This document shows positions 1 through 8,733 of a stretch of DNA of 64,000 nucleotides, in pieces. Position numbers and translations under genes: made by a program. The notes under the pieces were generated by a model. The model saw only the letters and a list, made by a program, of their open reading frames with translations. It searched no databases and was not told the origin of the DNA. Every line of letters starts with the position of its first letter. Position 1 is the first letter of the stretch. The stretch comes from Streptomyces cavernae (GTDB lineage Bacteria > Actinomycetota > Actinomycetes > Streptomycetales > Streptomycetaceae), in contig NZ_RPDJ01000001.1 of NCBI RefSeq assembly GCF_004023625.1, forward strand, positions 186,001 to 250,000, written 5' to 3'.

Positions 1-969
1 CATGACCGGGACGTCGTCCCGGGTGCGCAGTGCGGCCGAGGCCGCGAGATGGCCGAGCCGCAGCCGGGAACGTTCGTCGCGGCCCTCCAGCACGCCGGCC
101 AGATAGCCCGCCGCGAAGGCGTCGCCCGCGCCGACGGGCTCTACCACGTCGACGGGCAGCGCCGGGACGAACGTACGGACGCCGGCCGCGTACGAACTCG
201 CCCCGCGTCCGGCGTCCTTGACGACGAGACGGGGTAAGGGGCCCATCAGCTCCGCGATGCCGTCCGCGTCGGCCGTGCCCCACAGCGCCTCCGCCTCGTC
301 CCGGCCCACGAACACCACGTCGGCCGCTCGGGCGATCTTCAGCAGGGTCTCCGTGGGGTCCGCCGTGGGCCCGCGCCAGAGGGCGGGGCGGTGGTTCACG
401 TCGAAGGAGATGACCGGTCCCGCCGTCCGCCCGCCACCGCCCACGACATGCTCAACGGCGGCCCGGTGGACGACGATCGCCTCCACAAGCTCGGCACAGC
501 TCTCGGATAGCGCCGCGGTGATCCCCGACAGATGCACGATGCCGGCCCGGCGCAGCACCCGCAGCCGGGCCACCTCCGGCCCCATGGCGGTGGCCGCGGA
601 TCCACCGCGGTAGTAGTGGGTCCGGGTGCCGTCGGGCCCCGGGTCCTTGAAGTAGACGCCGGTCGGGCGCACCGGGTCGACGGTGACACCGCTGACGTCG
701 ACACCACGTGCCGTGAGCTCGGCCCGGACGCGCCGCCCGAACGGATCGTCGCCGAGCCGGCTCACCCAGGCGGCGCGGTGCCCGAGCCCCGCCAGTCCGC
801 ACGCCACGTTCGACTCGGCGCCGCCGATCGCGAACGCGAGCTTCTCCTGGTCGGCGAGGGAACGGGCGTCGGTCGGGCCGAGGACGGCCATCGTCTCGCC
901 CACGCACACGACGTCCGCCGGGGCCTGCTCCGGACGGTCGGCGGTACGGGACGGGGGCGGCACGGGCAA
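1..969 (-). CDS. kdgK: PfkB-family sugar kinase, probably 2-keto-3-deoxygluconate kinase (3' end outside window)
   Basis: Translation shows a ribokinase/PfkB fold. An N-terminal strand GETMAVLGP is followed by GGAESNVACGLAGLG, which matches the sugar-binding GG motif. The C-terminal signature VEPVGAGDAFAAGYLAG carries the catalytic Asp and anion hole. About 323 codons are visible and the reading frame runs off base 1. The family phosphorylates KDG to KDPG, the step after mannonate dehydratase, which is encoded in the same operon. Start choice: a strong AGGAGG lies at 975-980, five bases before TTG at 969. A GTG at 963 is also possible. A GTG at 1014 overlaps the stop of the upstream dehydrogenase (GTGA) but has no better ribosome site. 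Substrate is inferred mainly from context. Confidence 0.75.
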   Translation of the reverse strand, partial: MPVPPPSRTADRPEQAPADVVCVGETMAVLGPTDARSLADQEKLAFAIGGAESNVACGLAGLGHRAAWVSRLGDDPFGRRVRAELTARGVDVSGVTVDPVRPTGVYFKDPGPDGTRTHYYRGGSAATAMGPEVARLRVLRRAGIVHLSGITAALSESCAELVEAIVVHRAAVEHVVGGGGRTAGPVISFDVNHRPALWRGPTADPTETLLKIARAADVVFVGRDEAEALWGTADADGIAELMGPLPRLVVKDAGRGASSYAAGVRTFVPALPVDVVEPVGAGDAFAAGYLAGVLEGRDERSRLRLGHLAASAALRTRDDVPVM

Positions 970-1010
970 GGGATCCTCCTGGCGGTCGGTGTCGTGCGGC
1001 GGACGGTGGT

Positions 1011-2045
1011 TCACGCCGGGGCGGTGAGCCGCAGCATGACCTTGCCGCTGCCGCTCGACGGGTCCCCGGCGACACCGAGCGCCCTTTCGGCCTGTTCCAG
1101 CGGGAAGCGATGACTGATCACCGGCGAGATGTCCAGGCCGTCCCGCAGGGCGGCGAGGGCGTCGTCGATCTCGTCGACGAAGCGGTAGGAACCGATCCAG
1201 GTGATCTCCCGGGTCACCAGGTCGCCGAGGACCGAGGGCACCTCCCTTCCCGGCAGGTTCCCGACCTGTACGACGATGCCGCCGCGGGCGGTGGCCCTGA
1301 GCACCGGACCCAGCGCGGCCGGCGCCCCGGAGGCCTCGAAGACCACGTCCATGTCGGCGGGCAGTTCCTTGCCGCGGGAGATGTCGCGGGTTTCGTCGGC
1401 ACCCATGAGCCGGGCGGTGGTGAGCGGGGCCTCGGACACATCGGCGGCGACGACGGAGTGCGCGCCGCACAGCCGTGCGGCGGCGACGACCAGGGAGCCG
1501 ATCGGACCGGCACCGTTGACCAGGACGGTACGGCCCCGCAGCTCCGGCACGCGGCCGACGGCGTGCAGGGCGACCGCCAACGGCTCGGCCAGCGCCCCGA
1601 GTTCGGTGCTGACGCCGTCCGGGAGCGGCCGCACCTGCGCCGCGCGGACCGTCCGGTACTCGCTGAATCCCCCGTCGGTGTGCGGGGTGAAGGCCGCCGA
1701 GCCGAAGTAGCGGATGCGCGGGTACAGGTTGGTGCGTCCGGCGATCCGCTCCGGCAGGATCCCGTCGCCGACGAGTTCCGCCGGGTGCACGGTGACCGGC
1801 TGTCCCTCCGCGAGGCCGGTGACGCCCGGTCCGACCGCGGCGATCCGCCCGGCCACCTCGTGGCCGAGCACCAGCGGATGCGCGAGCGAGGCGGTGCCGG
1901 AGGCCCCGTGCCTGAAGTAGGCCACGTCGGATCCGCAGATCCCGCCCCACTCCATGGCGATCAGCACCTCGCCCCGGGCCGGTTGCGGGCGGGGACGTTC
2001 GTCGATCCGTACGTCCCCGGCACCATGGACGACTACTGCTTTCAC
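1011..2045 (-). CDS. Zinc-type MDR dehydrogenase, L-idonate/L-gulonate 5-dehydrogenase-like
   Basis: This 344-aa medium-chain dehydrogenase starts at GTG 2045, preceded by GGAG. It has the catalytic-zinc CGSD and GHEVAGR elements near residues 37-65 and a Rossmann GAGPIGSLV motif. The best fit is the idonate 5-dehydrogenase branch (NLYPRIRYFGSAA, PHTDGGFSEY). The lobe that normally carries four structural-zinc cysteines (CGxCxxC) lacks them here, so the structural zinc is probably lost. In the hexuronate operon it would interconvert idonate or gulonate with 5-ketogluconate or fructuronate-type ketoacids. Its stop overlaps a possible start of the kinase. The exact substrate is uncertain. Confidence 0.75.
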   Translation of the reverse strand: MKAVVVHGAGDVRIDERPRPQPARGEVLIAMEWGGICGSDVAYFRHGASGTASLAHPLVLGHEVAGRIAAVGPGVTGLAEGQPVTVHPAELVGDGILPERIAGRTNLYPRIRYFGSAAFTPHTDGGFSEYRTVRAAQVRPLPDGVSTELGALAEPLAVALHAVGRVPELRGRTVLVNGAGPIGSLVVAAARLCGAHSVVAADVSEAPLTTARLMGADETRDISRGKELPADMDVVFEASGAPAALGPVLRATARGGIVVQVGNLPGREVPSVLGDLVTREITWIGSYRFVDEIDDALAALRDGLDISPVISHRFPLEQAERALGVAGDPSSGSGKVMLRLTAPA

Positions 2046-2091
2046 AGGGTGTTCTCCGGCAGGTCGGTGACGGGGCTGGTGGTGCGGTGCC

Positions 2092-3522
2092 TCATACGGC
2101 GTCCTCCAGGCGGACGAGGTCACGGCCGCGGGTCTCGGGCGCCAGGACGGTGCTGACGAGGGTGATCACGGAGTAGACGACGAGCATCGCGGCGATGGGC
2201 CACCAGCTGCCGGTGGCCGCGGTGAGGCTCGCCGCGAGGACCGGGCCGATCGCGGTGGCGAGGATGCCGCCGATCTCCTTGGCCAGCGCCAGCTGGGTGA
2301 ACCGGGTGCGCGAGCCGAAGAGTTCCGCCATCGTCACGCTCTCCAGGGAGAACAGGCCGAGGACACCGATGTTCAGGGCGAGCACCACGCCGAGCATCAG
2401 CGCGGGCGTTGACCCGGAGGTGATGAGGAACATCACCGGGAACGCGACGGCGACCGTCAGCAGCGTCAGCGCCATGTACATCGGCCGGCGTCCGAACCGG
2501 TCGCCCAGCAACCCGACCAGCGGCACGGTCAGGAAGCCCAGCAGCGAGCCGTAGACGATGGCGTCCGTGGGCACGGCCCGCCCGACCGAGAGGTTGGTGG
2601 CGATGTACCCGACGAGGAACGTCTGTACGAGACCGGAGTTGCCCGCCTGGCCGAAGCGCAGCCCGAGCGCCAGGAAGAACGCCCTGCCCTTGCGCTGGCG
2701 CAGGCCCGCCGCCAGGGTGCCGCCCCGGCCGTGGTCCGCCTCCGCGCCGGTGGACCCGGCGACGGCCGTTCCGGCGGCGGCCGACTCGACCTCGGCGCGG
2801 GTCATCGCCACGCCGTCCACCACGTCCGGCCGCTCCTCGAAGACCGGGCTCTCCCTGAGGTTGCCACGCAGCCAGACCGCGAAGAGCAGCAGCACGAAGC
2901 TGAGCAGGAACGGTATGCGCCAGCCCCAGGACAGCAACTGGTCCTCGCTCAGGACGGCGAGCAGGATCGCCCACACACCGGAGGCGGCGAGCGTCCCGGA
3001 GTTGGTGCCGAGGGACACCAGGGAGGAGATCAGGCCACGGCGGCCGGTGGGGGCGTACTCGGCGAGCATCACCGTGGCACCGGCGATCTCCGCGCCCGCC
3101 CCGAAGCCCTGGAGCAGCCGGAGCGCGACGAGCAGGACCGGTGCGAGGATGCCGATCGTCGCGTACGTGGGCAGGGCGCCGATGAGAGTCGTCGACACGC
3201 CCATCAGCAGGATGGTGATGAGCAGGACCTTCTTGCGCCCGAGCCGGTCGCCCATCCGTCCGAAGTAGACGGCGCCGGCGAGCCGGGCGACGTAGCCGAC
3301 GCCGTAGGTCGCCATCGCGGCGATGAGGCCGATGGCGGGGCTGACGTCCGGGAAGAAGATCTTGTTGAAGACGATCGCGGCGGCCAGGGAGTAGAGCTGG
3401 AAGTCCATGAACTCCATGGCGGTGCCGAGCCAACCGGAGACGGCGGCCTTGGTGAGGTCGCGTGTCGCCCGCCGCGCCCGGGGCGATGACTCCGCGGTGG
3501 TGATGCCGTCCTTCGCGGACAT
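2092..3522 (-). CDS. MFS transporter, metabolite:H+ symporter (MHS) type
   Basis: A 476-aa integral membrane protein with about 12 hydrophobic segments. The MFS loop 2-3 motif reads GRMGDRLGRKKV, with a second copy GDRFGRRPMY in the second half. The N-terminal WLGTAMEFMDFQLYS segment is typical of MHS (shikimate/dicarboxylate/sugar-acid) symporters. A hydrophilic central loop of about 70 residues separates the two six-helix halves. Start ATG 3522 is preceded by GGAG. It lies between the fructuronate reductase-like gene (37 bases away) and the idonate dehydrogenase (46 bases), so it is the probable uptake system for the hexuronate or aldonate degraded by the operon. The substrate is inferred from context only. 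Confidence 0.85.
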   Translation of the reverse strand: MSAKDGITTAESSPRARRATRDLTKAAVSGWLGTAMEFMDFQLYSLAAAIVFNKIFFPDVSPAIGLIAAMATYGVGYVARLAGAVYFGRMGDRLGRKKVLLITILLMGVSTTLIGALPTYATIGILAPVLLVALRLLQGFGAGAEIAGATVMLAEYAPTGRRGLISSLVSLGTNSGTLAASGVWAILLAVLSEDQLLSWGWRIPFLLSFVLLLFAVWLRGNLRESPVFEERPDVVDGVAMTRAEVESAAAGTAVAGSTGAEADHGRGGTLAAGLRQRKGRAFFLALGLRFGQAGNSGLVQTFLVGYIATNLSVGRAVPTDAIVYGSLLGFLTVPLVGLLGDRFGRRPMYMALTLLTVAVAFPVMFLITSGSTPALMLGVVLALNIGVLGLFSLESVTMAELFGSRTRFTQLALAKEIGGILATAIGPVLAASLTAATGSWWPIAAMLVVYSVITLVSTVLAPETRGRDLVRLEDAV

Positions 3523-3559
3523 ATGAACTCCGTTGTACAGGAAGTGAGCCGGGGAGGAC

Positions 3560-4972
3560 TCAGACTTCGACCCGGCCCGCCCGCAGTGCGGGCAGCCGGT
3601 CCGCCACGGCGGCGGTGAGAGCGGTGTCGTCGGCCAGGTCATCCGCGCCGAGGGCGCGCAGCAGCCCGCGGACCGTGTCCGCGGGACGCGCCGTCGCCGC
3701 CCAGCAGGCGGCCAGCGCGTCCTGTGCCGGGTCGGTGGTGCCGTAGCCGGCGGCGGTGGCGTGCACCCAGCCGGCGAGCGAGAGTTCGAGGACCGGAGTG
3801 GCGGCGCCCCGCTCACGCAGCGAGCGCAGCGCGGGCAGCCAGCGCTCGGTGATCTTCAGGGATCCGTCGGAGCCGATCTGCCGCAGCAGGTGGCGCATCC
3901 CGGGATTGCGGAACCGTACGACGAGATCGTCGGCGTACGCGTCCGGATCGGGGCCGCCGGCGGGCAGCGTGGGGGCGACCTCCGCGCACAGGGCCCGGAC
4001 CAGACGTTCGCCCCAGTCGCCCGCCATGGCGTCGGCGATGGTGCCGTGACCGGCGGCGAGGCCCAGATAGGCCAGGGCCGAGTGCGACCCGTTGAGCAAC
4101 CGCAGCTTGGTGAGCTGGTACGGCGCGACATCGGGGACGAGGAGGGCGCCGTCCAGCTCCCAGGGGGGCCGGGGTGCGGTGAAGGAATCCTCCAGGACCC
4201 ACTGACGGTAGGGCTCCGCCACGACGGGTGCGGCGTCGCGGACGCCGAGCGCCGAAGCGACGGCCGCCCGGTCGTCCGCGGTGGTCGCGGGCACGATCCG
4301 GTCCACGACGGTCGACGGGAACGCCACCGACTCCGCCATCAGGTCCAGGATCTTCTCGCGGTCCGGCCAGTCGGACGCGCGGACGCGGTCGCCGACCAGC
4401 CGGCCCAGTGCGGCGCCGTTGTCCGCCATGTTGTCGCAGGAAGCGACGCTGATGGGGGCGGCGCCTGCGCGCAGCCGGGCGGCCAGACCGGCCGTCAGGC
4501 AGCCGATGACATCCGGCCCGCCGCCCGCGGCCGGGGGCCGGTAGCCCTTCTCGGTGATCGTGAGGGTCACCACCGTCACCTCGGGGTCGGCGAGCAGCGC
4601 GCCGACGCCGGCCGGGTCGGCTCGCATCCCCAGGGCGCCGGTGAGCGCGCCGACGACACGCCGGACGGCTCCCTCGGGGCGGCGTTCGGTGAGTGAGTAC
4701 AGGCAGTCCTGGTCCCGCAGGGCGCTCACCGTCTCCAGCGAGCTGGGTGCCACGGCGGTGATTCCCCAGAGCTCGCCGGACAGGGCCGCGGCGTTCTCGG
4801 TGTAGAGCGCCTGGTGTGCCCGGTGGAAGGCACCGAGGCCGAAGTGGACGATGCGGGTGCGCAGTTCGGCGGGGTCGACCGGGGGACGCTGCTCGCGGGG
4901 GAGCCGGGGCAGTGTCCCCCGGTCCAGCCGGGGCGGGGCGGCGTCGCGGGGCGCGGGTCCGGCGGCGCTCAC
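3560..4972 (-). CDS. Mannitol dehydrogenase-family oxidoreductase, probably fructuronate reductase
   Basis: A 470-aa polyol-specific long-chain dehydrogenase. It begins near [18 protein letters not shown], the NAD-binding motif of this family, and carries the catalytic signature [16 protein letters not shown] (Lys-x5-Asn-x2-His). In hexuronate pathways this family reduces D-fructuronate to D-mannonate, the substrate of the dehydratase encoded just upstream. Start GTG 4972 overlaps the stop of that gene by four bases (GTGA), indicating translational coupling. Length matches UxuB/mannitol dehydrogenase (about 470-490 aa). Mannitol or arabinitol dehydrogenase activity cannot be excluded; the neighbours favour a uronate role. 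Confidence 0.85.
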   Translation of the reverse strand: MSAAGPAPRDAAPPRLDRGTLPRLPREQRPPVDPAELRTRIVHFGLGAFHRAHQALYTENAAALSGELWGITAVAPSSLETVSALRDQDCLYSLTERRPEGAVRRVVGALTGALGMRADPAGVGALLADPEVTVVTLTITEKGYRPPAAGGGPDVIGCLTAGLAARLRAGAAPISVASCDNMADNGAALGRLVGDRVRASDWPDREKILDLMAESVAFPSTVVDRIVPATTADDRAAVASALGVRDAAPVVAEPYRQWVLEDSFTAPRPPWELDGALLVPDVAPYQLTKLRLLNGSHSALAYLGLAAGHGTIADAMAGDWGERLVRALCAEVAPTLPAGGPDPDAYADDLVVRFRNPGMRHLLRQIGSDGSLKITERWLPALRSLRERGAATPVLELSLAGWVHATAAGYGTTDPAQDALAACWAATARPADTVRGLLRALGADDLADDTALTAAVADRLPALRAGRVEV

Positions 4973-6177
4973 CAGTCGTGCACCGATCCGTCGAGGCGGC
5001 GTGCGACCGGGAGGTACCGCTGCCGGTAGGGGAAGCGCTCGGCGGCCTTCTCGTCGTACTCGACGCCGAGACCGGGCTCGTCGGAGGGGTGGAGCATGCC
5101 GTCGGCGAAGGTGACCCCGGTGCGGAAGACCTCGAAGGCCTCGTCCGGGTGGCCCATGTGCTCCTGGATGCCGAAATTCGGCACGGCGATGTCGAGGTGC
5201 ACGGCGGCGGCCATGCTGACCGGCGAGAGGTCGGTCGCGCCGTGGGAGCCGGTGCGCACCTGGTAGAGCGCGGCGAGGTCGAAGATGCGCCGCAGGTGCG
5301 TGATGCCGCCGGCGTGCACGACGGTGGTGCGGACGTAATCGATGAGCTGCTCGGTGATCAGGTGCTGCACGTCCCAGATCGTGTTCAGCACCTCGCCGAC
5401 CGCGATCGGGGTGGTGGTGTGCTGCCGGATCAGCCGGAACGCCTCCTGGTTCTCCGCCGGTGTCGGGTCCTCCATCCAGAACAGCCGGCAGCCCTCGACG
5501 CTTCTGCCGAACCGGGCCGCCTCGATGGGGGTGAGCCGGTGGTGGATGTCGTGCAGGAGATGGAAGCCGAAACCGAAGCGTTCCCGGACCGCCTCCAGGT
5601 AGGTGGGGGCGAAGTCGAGGTAGGCCTCGGTGTCCCAGGGCTGCTCGTCGGGCAGTTCCGTCGCGGCGGGTTCGTAGAGCTTGCCCTTGCGGACTCCGTA
5701 GGTGCCGCCGATGTCGGGGATCGCGGCCTGCGCCCGGACGGCCTTGTAGCCCAGTTCCAGGTAGCGCTCCACGTCGTCGAGCAGGGAGGGGACGTCGGTG
5801 CCGCTGGCGTGCGAGTAGACCAGGACGCCGTTGCGGGAGCGTCCGCCGAGGAGTTGGTAGACGGGCAGTCCGGCGGTCTTGCCCTTGATGTCCCACAGCG
5901 CGGTGTCGACGGCCGCGATGGCGGTCATGGTGACCGGTCCGCGCCGCCAGTAGGCGCCCTTGTACAGGTACTGCCAGATGTCCTCGATACGGGCCGGGTC
6001 CCTGCCGATCAGCAACGGTACGAGGTGGTCGCGCAGATAGCTCGCGACGGCCAGTTCGCGTCCGTTGAGCGTGGCGTCACCGAGGCCGGTCACACCGTCC
6101 GTCGTGGTGATGCGCAGGGTGACGAACGTCCGGCCGGGGGAGGCGACGAAGACCTCGACGCGCTCGATCTCGCTCAT
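4969..6177 (-). CDS. manD: Enolase-superfamily D-mannonate dehydratase (ManD/RspA-like)
   Basis: A 402-aa mandelate racemase/enolase-superfamily protein. Metal ligands fall at Asp210 (LLHDIHH), Glu236 (FWMEDPT) and Glu262 (AVGEV), the same numbers as in characterised ManD enzymes. His212, Tyr160, Arg148 and the [10 protein letters not shown] loop are also present. The reaction is D-mannonate to 2-keto-3-deoxy-D-gluconate plus water. ATG 6177 is chosen because AGGAG lies about nine bases upstream. First gene of the minus-strand operon; its promoter faces the divergent GntR gene across a palindromic operator. Low-activity ManD relatives that act on gluconate or have lost activity exist, so specificity is inferred. 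Confidence 0.88.
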   Translation of the reverse strand: MSEIERVEVFVASPGRTFVTLRITTTDGVTGLGDATLNGRELAVASYLRDHLVPLLIGRDPARIEDIWQYLYKGAYWRRGPVTMTAIAAVDTALWDIKGKTAGLPVYQLLGGRSRNGVLVYSHASGTDVPSLLDDVERYLELGYKAVRAQAAIPDIGGTYGVRKGKLYEPAATELPDEQPWDTEAYLDFAPTYLEAVRERFGFGFHLLHDIHHRLTPIEAARFGRSVEGCRLFWMEDPTPAENQEAFRLIRQHTTTPIAVGEVLNTIWDVQHLITEQLIDYVRTTVVHAGGITHLRRIFDLAALYQVRTGSHGATDLSPVSMAAAVHLDIAVPNFGIQEHMGHPDEAFEVFRTGVTFADGMLHPSDEPGLGVEYDEKAAERFPYRQRYLPVARRLDGSVHDW

Positions 6178-6224
6178 CCGGGGGATCTCCTCTCGGCCCT
6201 CGTCGGGCAGCACAGGTCGAGCAG

Positions 6225-6240
6225 TACTTGTATACAAGCA
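6225..6240. promoter_or_regulatory. Palindromic operator, probably for the GntR/FCD regulator
   Basis: Bases 6227-6238 read CTTGTATACAAG, a perfect 12-bp palindrome. It lies 49 bases upstream of the dehydratase start and 84 bases upstream of the divergent regulator gene. GTnTAC-type cores are the usual half sites of FadR/FCD GntR regulators. It would overlap the minus-strand core promoter (candidate -35 TTGCCG at about 6255-6260 on that strand), which fits repression of the uronate operon. Binding is inferred, not shown. Confidence 0.65.
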
Positions 6241-6310
6241 TCTGTCGTGAAGTACGGCAAGACCGTGTCACCTGCTTTCTTGAGTGCCCGGGGTGGTGTG
6301 CGCCCGGCTA

Positions 6311-6322
6311 TACGATGGCCCC
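6311..6322 (+). promoter_or_regulatory. Candidate -10 box giving a leaderless regulator transcript
   Basis: TACGAT at 6311-6316 fits the Streptomyces TAnnnT -10 consensus and ends six bases before the ATG at 6323. Transcription would therefore begin at or very near the A of the start codon. There is no Shine-Dalgarno sequence in front of that ATG. Both features suggest a leaderless mRNA. No convincing -35 box is seen. Confidence 0.4.
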
Positions 6323-7036
6323 ATGGCCCAAGCGAACCGGCGGCGGACGAACCGGCGCACGATCTACACGACGTTGCGCCAGATGGTCCTGAAACTCGAA
6401 CTCCCGCCGGGCGCCGCACTGTCGGAGAACGAACTCGCGGCCCAGCTGGGTGTCAGTCGCACCCCGGTACGGGAGAGCCTGATCCTCCTCGCGCAGGAGG
6501 GCCTGGTGCAGGTCTTCCCGCAGATCGGGTCGTTCGTCTCCCGGGTCGATCCGGCGCAGGTCGCCGACGCTCAGTTCCTGCGCGAGGCCGTCGAACTCGC
6601 CTCCCTGGACGACCTCCCCCCGGAACTGGACCCCGCGCTCCTCGACGAACTGCGCGACAACCTGGACCGTCAACAGCGGCCGCGGCTCGGTCTCGAGGAG
6701 TTCTTCGAACTGGACGAGGCCTTCCACCAGGGCCTGATGCGGCTGAGCGGACACGGCAACGCCTGGACCACCGTCGCCGCCGCCAAGGGACACCTCGACC
6801 GGGCCCGGCGGCTCGGCCTCGTGGAGAACGCATCCCCGGCCGTCTTCGCCGCTCAGCACCGGGAGATCTTCGACGCCGTGGTGGGCGCGGACGTCGCGCT
6901 GGCCCGCACCGCCATGCGCACCCACCTGCGGGCCGTCTTCAACGACATCGAACGCATCCGCGCCCATTCACCGGAACTGTTCGCCTCCGACCCGTCGGCG
7001 GTGCCGGTGCGGCGGAACGTCGTGGTCTGGGAATAG
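6323..7036 (+). CDS. GntR-family (FCD/FadR subfamily) transcriptional regulator
   Basis: A 237-aa regulator. The winged-helix DNA-binding domain spans residues 10-75 (LSENELAAQLGVSRTPVRES, then GLVQVFPQIGSFVSRVD). A C-terminal FCD ligand-binding domain has the expected metal-site pattern: FFELDEAFHQGL and later AQHREIFDAV...MRTHL (Asp and three His). It is divergent from the hexuronate operon with a TTGTATACAA-type operator between them, so it most likely represses that operon and is released by a uronate intermediate. ATG 6323 begins the conserved part; an in-frame upstream extension exists but would cover the -10 box. Confidence 0.88.
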   Translation: MAQANRRRTNRRTIYTTLRQMVLKLELPPGAALSENELAAQLGVSRTPVRESLILLAQEGLVQVFPQIGSFVSRVDPAQVADAQFLREAVELASLDDLPPELDPALLDELRDNLDRQQRPRLGLEEFFELDEAFHQGLMRLSGHGNAWTTVAAAKGHLDRARRLGLVENASPAVFAAQHREIFDAVVGADVALARTAMRTHLRAVFNDIERIRAHSPELFASDPSAVPVRRNVVVWE

Positions 7037-7039
7037 CGC

Positions 7040-7419
7040 GTGAGCGACCTGAACGACTGGCCGCCGGGCGCGCTCGCCGCAGGCAGCAGGGTCCACGGTC
7101 GTGCGTGACACGGCGTGGGACGGGCCCTGGCAGAACGAGTTCCCCGGCACCGTCGACGACTCGGGCGTCCCCGAGCCGGTGACCCACCCGCACGCGCAAC
7201 CGGGCGAGTTGGAGTACTGGGTCAAGGCGGTGGCCGGCTGCGCCCTGACCGTGGAGCGGCTGATGCTGCCGCCGTCCGCGGAGGCGTCGGTCCCGGAAGG
7301 CCTGGACGAGGCCGGGCCTTTCCGAGGTTCAGGGTGCTGGTGGGGTCCCTGGGGACCCGATTGACAGCGGCGACATCTGGGGCAGGTACCTGCGCCCCGA
7401 GTCGCCCGACGGATCGTAG
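7040..7419 (+). pseudogene. Decayed small gene with at least two frameshifts, family unrecognised
   Basis: Three coherent coding segments lie in different frames. VSDLNDWPPGALAAGS begins at GTG 7040. DTAWDGPWQNEFPGT through GELEYWVKAVAG begins about 7104. DSGDIWGRYLRPESPDGS ends at TAG 7417-7419. Read in order they resemble one small protein of about 110 residues interrupted by frame changes near 7095 and 7320. No function is recognised. It could instead be a sequencing error in a real gene, or chance open frame in GC-rich DNA. Confidence 0.4.
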
Positions 7420-7421
7420 GG

Positions 7422-7443
7422 GCGCCGCGCGGCTCGGCGGCGC
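7422..7443. terminator. GC hairpin between converging units, possible terminator
   Basis: GCGCCGC at 7422-7428 pairs with GCGGCGC at 7437-7443 across an eight-base loop. It sits just before the 3' end of the DadA-like gene (stop at 7450) and just after the decayed plus-strand gene. There is no U tract, so assignment is tentative. Confidence 0.35.
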
Positions 7444-7449
7444 GAGCAG

Positions 7450-8733
7450 TCAGCGAGCGAGCCGGTCGAAGCGGAACGGGGCCAGGGCCTCGGGGCGGCG
7501 GCCGGTGCGGACGTAGCGGGTGAGCTGGTGCCCGGTGACCGGGCCCAGCGTGATGCCGAGCATGCCGTGGCCGGTGGCGGCGAAGGCGTTGTCGTGCCCC
7601 GGCACCCGGTCGATCACCGGAAGCCCGTCGGGCAGGAACGGCCGCCCGCCCACCCAGGGGTCCCGGATCAGGCCGACCAGGTCGTCCGGGTCGTCGAACC
7701 AGCGGCCCAGGTAGTGCCTGCTCGCCAGGGCGACGGCGACGATGCGACGCCAGTCGAGACGGTTGTTGTTGCCGCTCAGCTCCATCGTCCCGCCGATCCG
7801 CGTGGTGCCCCCGATCGGTGAGGCCACGGCCCGGCGTTCGCCGAAGTACAGCGTGTGCCGGGGCGCCGGGTCCAGGTTCACCGAGAAGCTGTAGCCCTTG
7901 CCGGCCTGGAGGGGCAGCGGATGCCCCAGCGCCCCCAGCAGACCCGCGGACCGCATCCCGGCCGCGATCACGACGGCCGAGCAGGGAATCTCACCCGGGC
8001 CGGTGCGCACGGCGGCGACCCGCCCTCCCGCCGCCCGGAACCCCGTCACCTCGGCGTTCTCGTGAACCTTCACCCCGGCCGCCGCGAGCGCCTCCCCGAG
8101 ACCGTGGGCGAACGCCTCCGGATCGACCACGCCCTCCCCCTCGACGAGGTACGCCGCGCGCACCCGCGACGACAGCGCCCCGTCCAGCAGATGGGCCTCG
8201 TCCCCGGTGACGACGTCGGTGGGCATCGGATAGCGGCCGTCCGCCATCTGCCGCTGCACGCCGAGGTGATGGCGGGCCTCGGCCGGTGACAGGAAGGCGT
8301 GCACCATGCCGGGCCGGGTCAGGGTCGTCGCGACCCCGGCCTCCCGCAGGCCGTCGAAGAGGTCGAACGTGTCGCGGTTCAGCTCGGCGATCGCCGCGTA
8401 ACCGCGCCGGAAGACGGCCGGTGTGCTGCTGCGCCAGAACCGCCACAGCCACCGTACGAACGCCGGATCGGGCAACGGCCGCAGATAGAGGGGCGAGTCG
8501 GGCCGTCCCAGCGAGCGCAGCGCGTACCGCAGAACGCCCGGGGCCGGGACCGGCGTCGAGTGGCTCAGGCACACCCAGCCGGCGTTGCCCCGCGAGGCCC
8601 CGGAGCCCAGGGCGCGCCGTTCGACGACCTCCACCTCGAGGCCCGCCTCGGCCAGGTAATACGCGGTGCACAGTCCCACGACACCGCCCCCGACCACCAC
8701 GACCGGGCCCGCACCCCCGGGCACGCCCGTCAT
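7450..8733 (-). CDS. FAD-dependent D-amino-acid dehydrogenase (DadA)-like oxidoreductase
   Basis: A 427-aa protein of the DAO/DadA family. The N-terminal FAD-binding Rossmann motif is VVVVGGGVVGLCTAYYLAE, followed by ERRALGSGASRGNAGWV. The conserved C-terminal FAD loop is FAATGHGMLGITLGPVTG. Such flavoenzymes oxidatively deaminate D-amino acids or imino acids. Its ATG overlaps the stop of the ATPase gene (ATGA at 8730-8733), making it the last gene of an amino-acid-type ABC operon. The importer probably supplies its substrate. D-hydroxyproline or other imino acids are equally possible. Confidence 0.85.
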   Translation of the reverse strand: MTGVPGGAGPVVVVGGGVVGLCTAYYLAEAGLEVEVVERRALGSGASRGNAGWVCLSHSTPVPAPGVLRYALRSLGRPDSPLYLRPLPDPAFVRWLWRFWRSSTPAVFRRGYAAIAELNRDTFDLFDGLREAGVATTLTRPGMVHAFLSPAEARHHLGVQRQMADGRYPMPTDVVTGDEAHLLDGALSSRVRAAYLVEGEGVVDPEAFAHGLGEALAAAGVKVHENAEVTGFRAAGGRVAAVRTGPGEIPCSAVVIAAGMRSAGLLGALGHPLPLQAGKGYSFSVNLDPAPRHTLYFGERRAVASPIGGTTRIGGTMELSGNNNRLDWRRIVAVALASRHYLGRWFDDPDDLVGLIRDPWVGGRPFLPDGLPVIDRVPGHDNAFAATGHGMLGITLGPVTGHQLTRYVRTGRRPEALAPFRFDRLAR

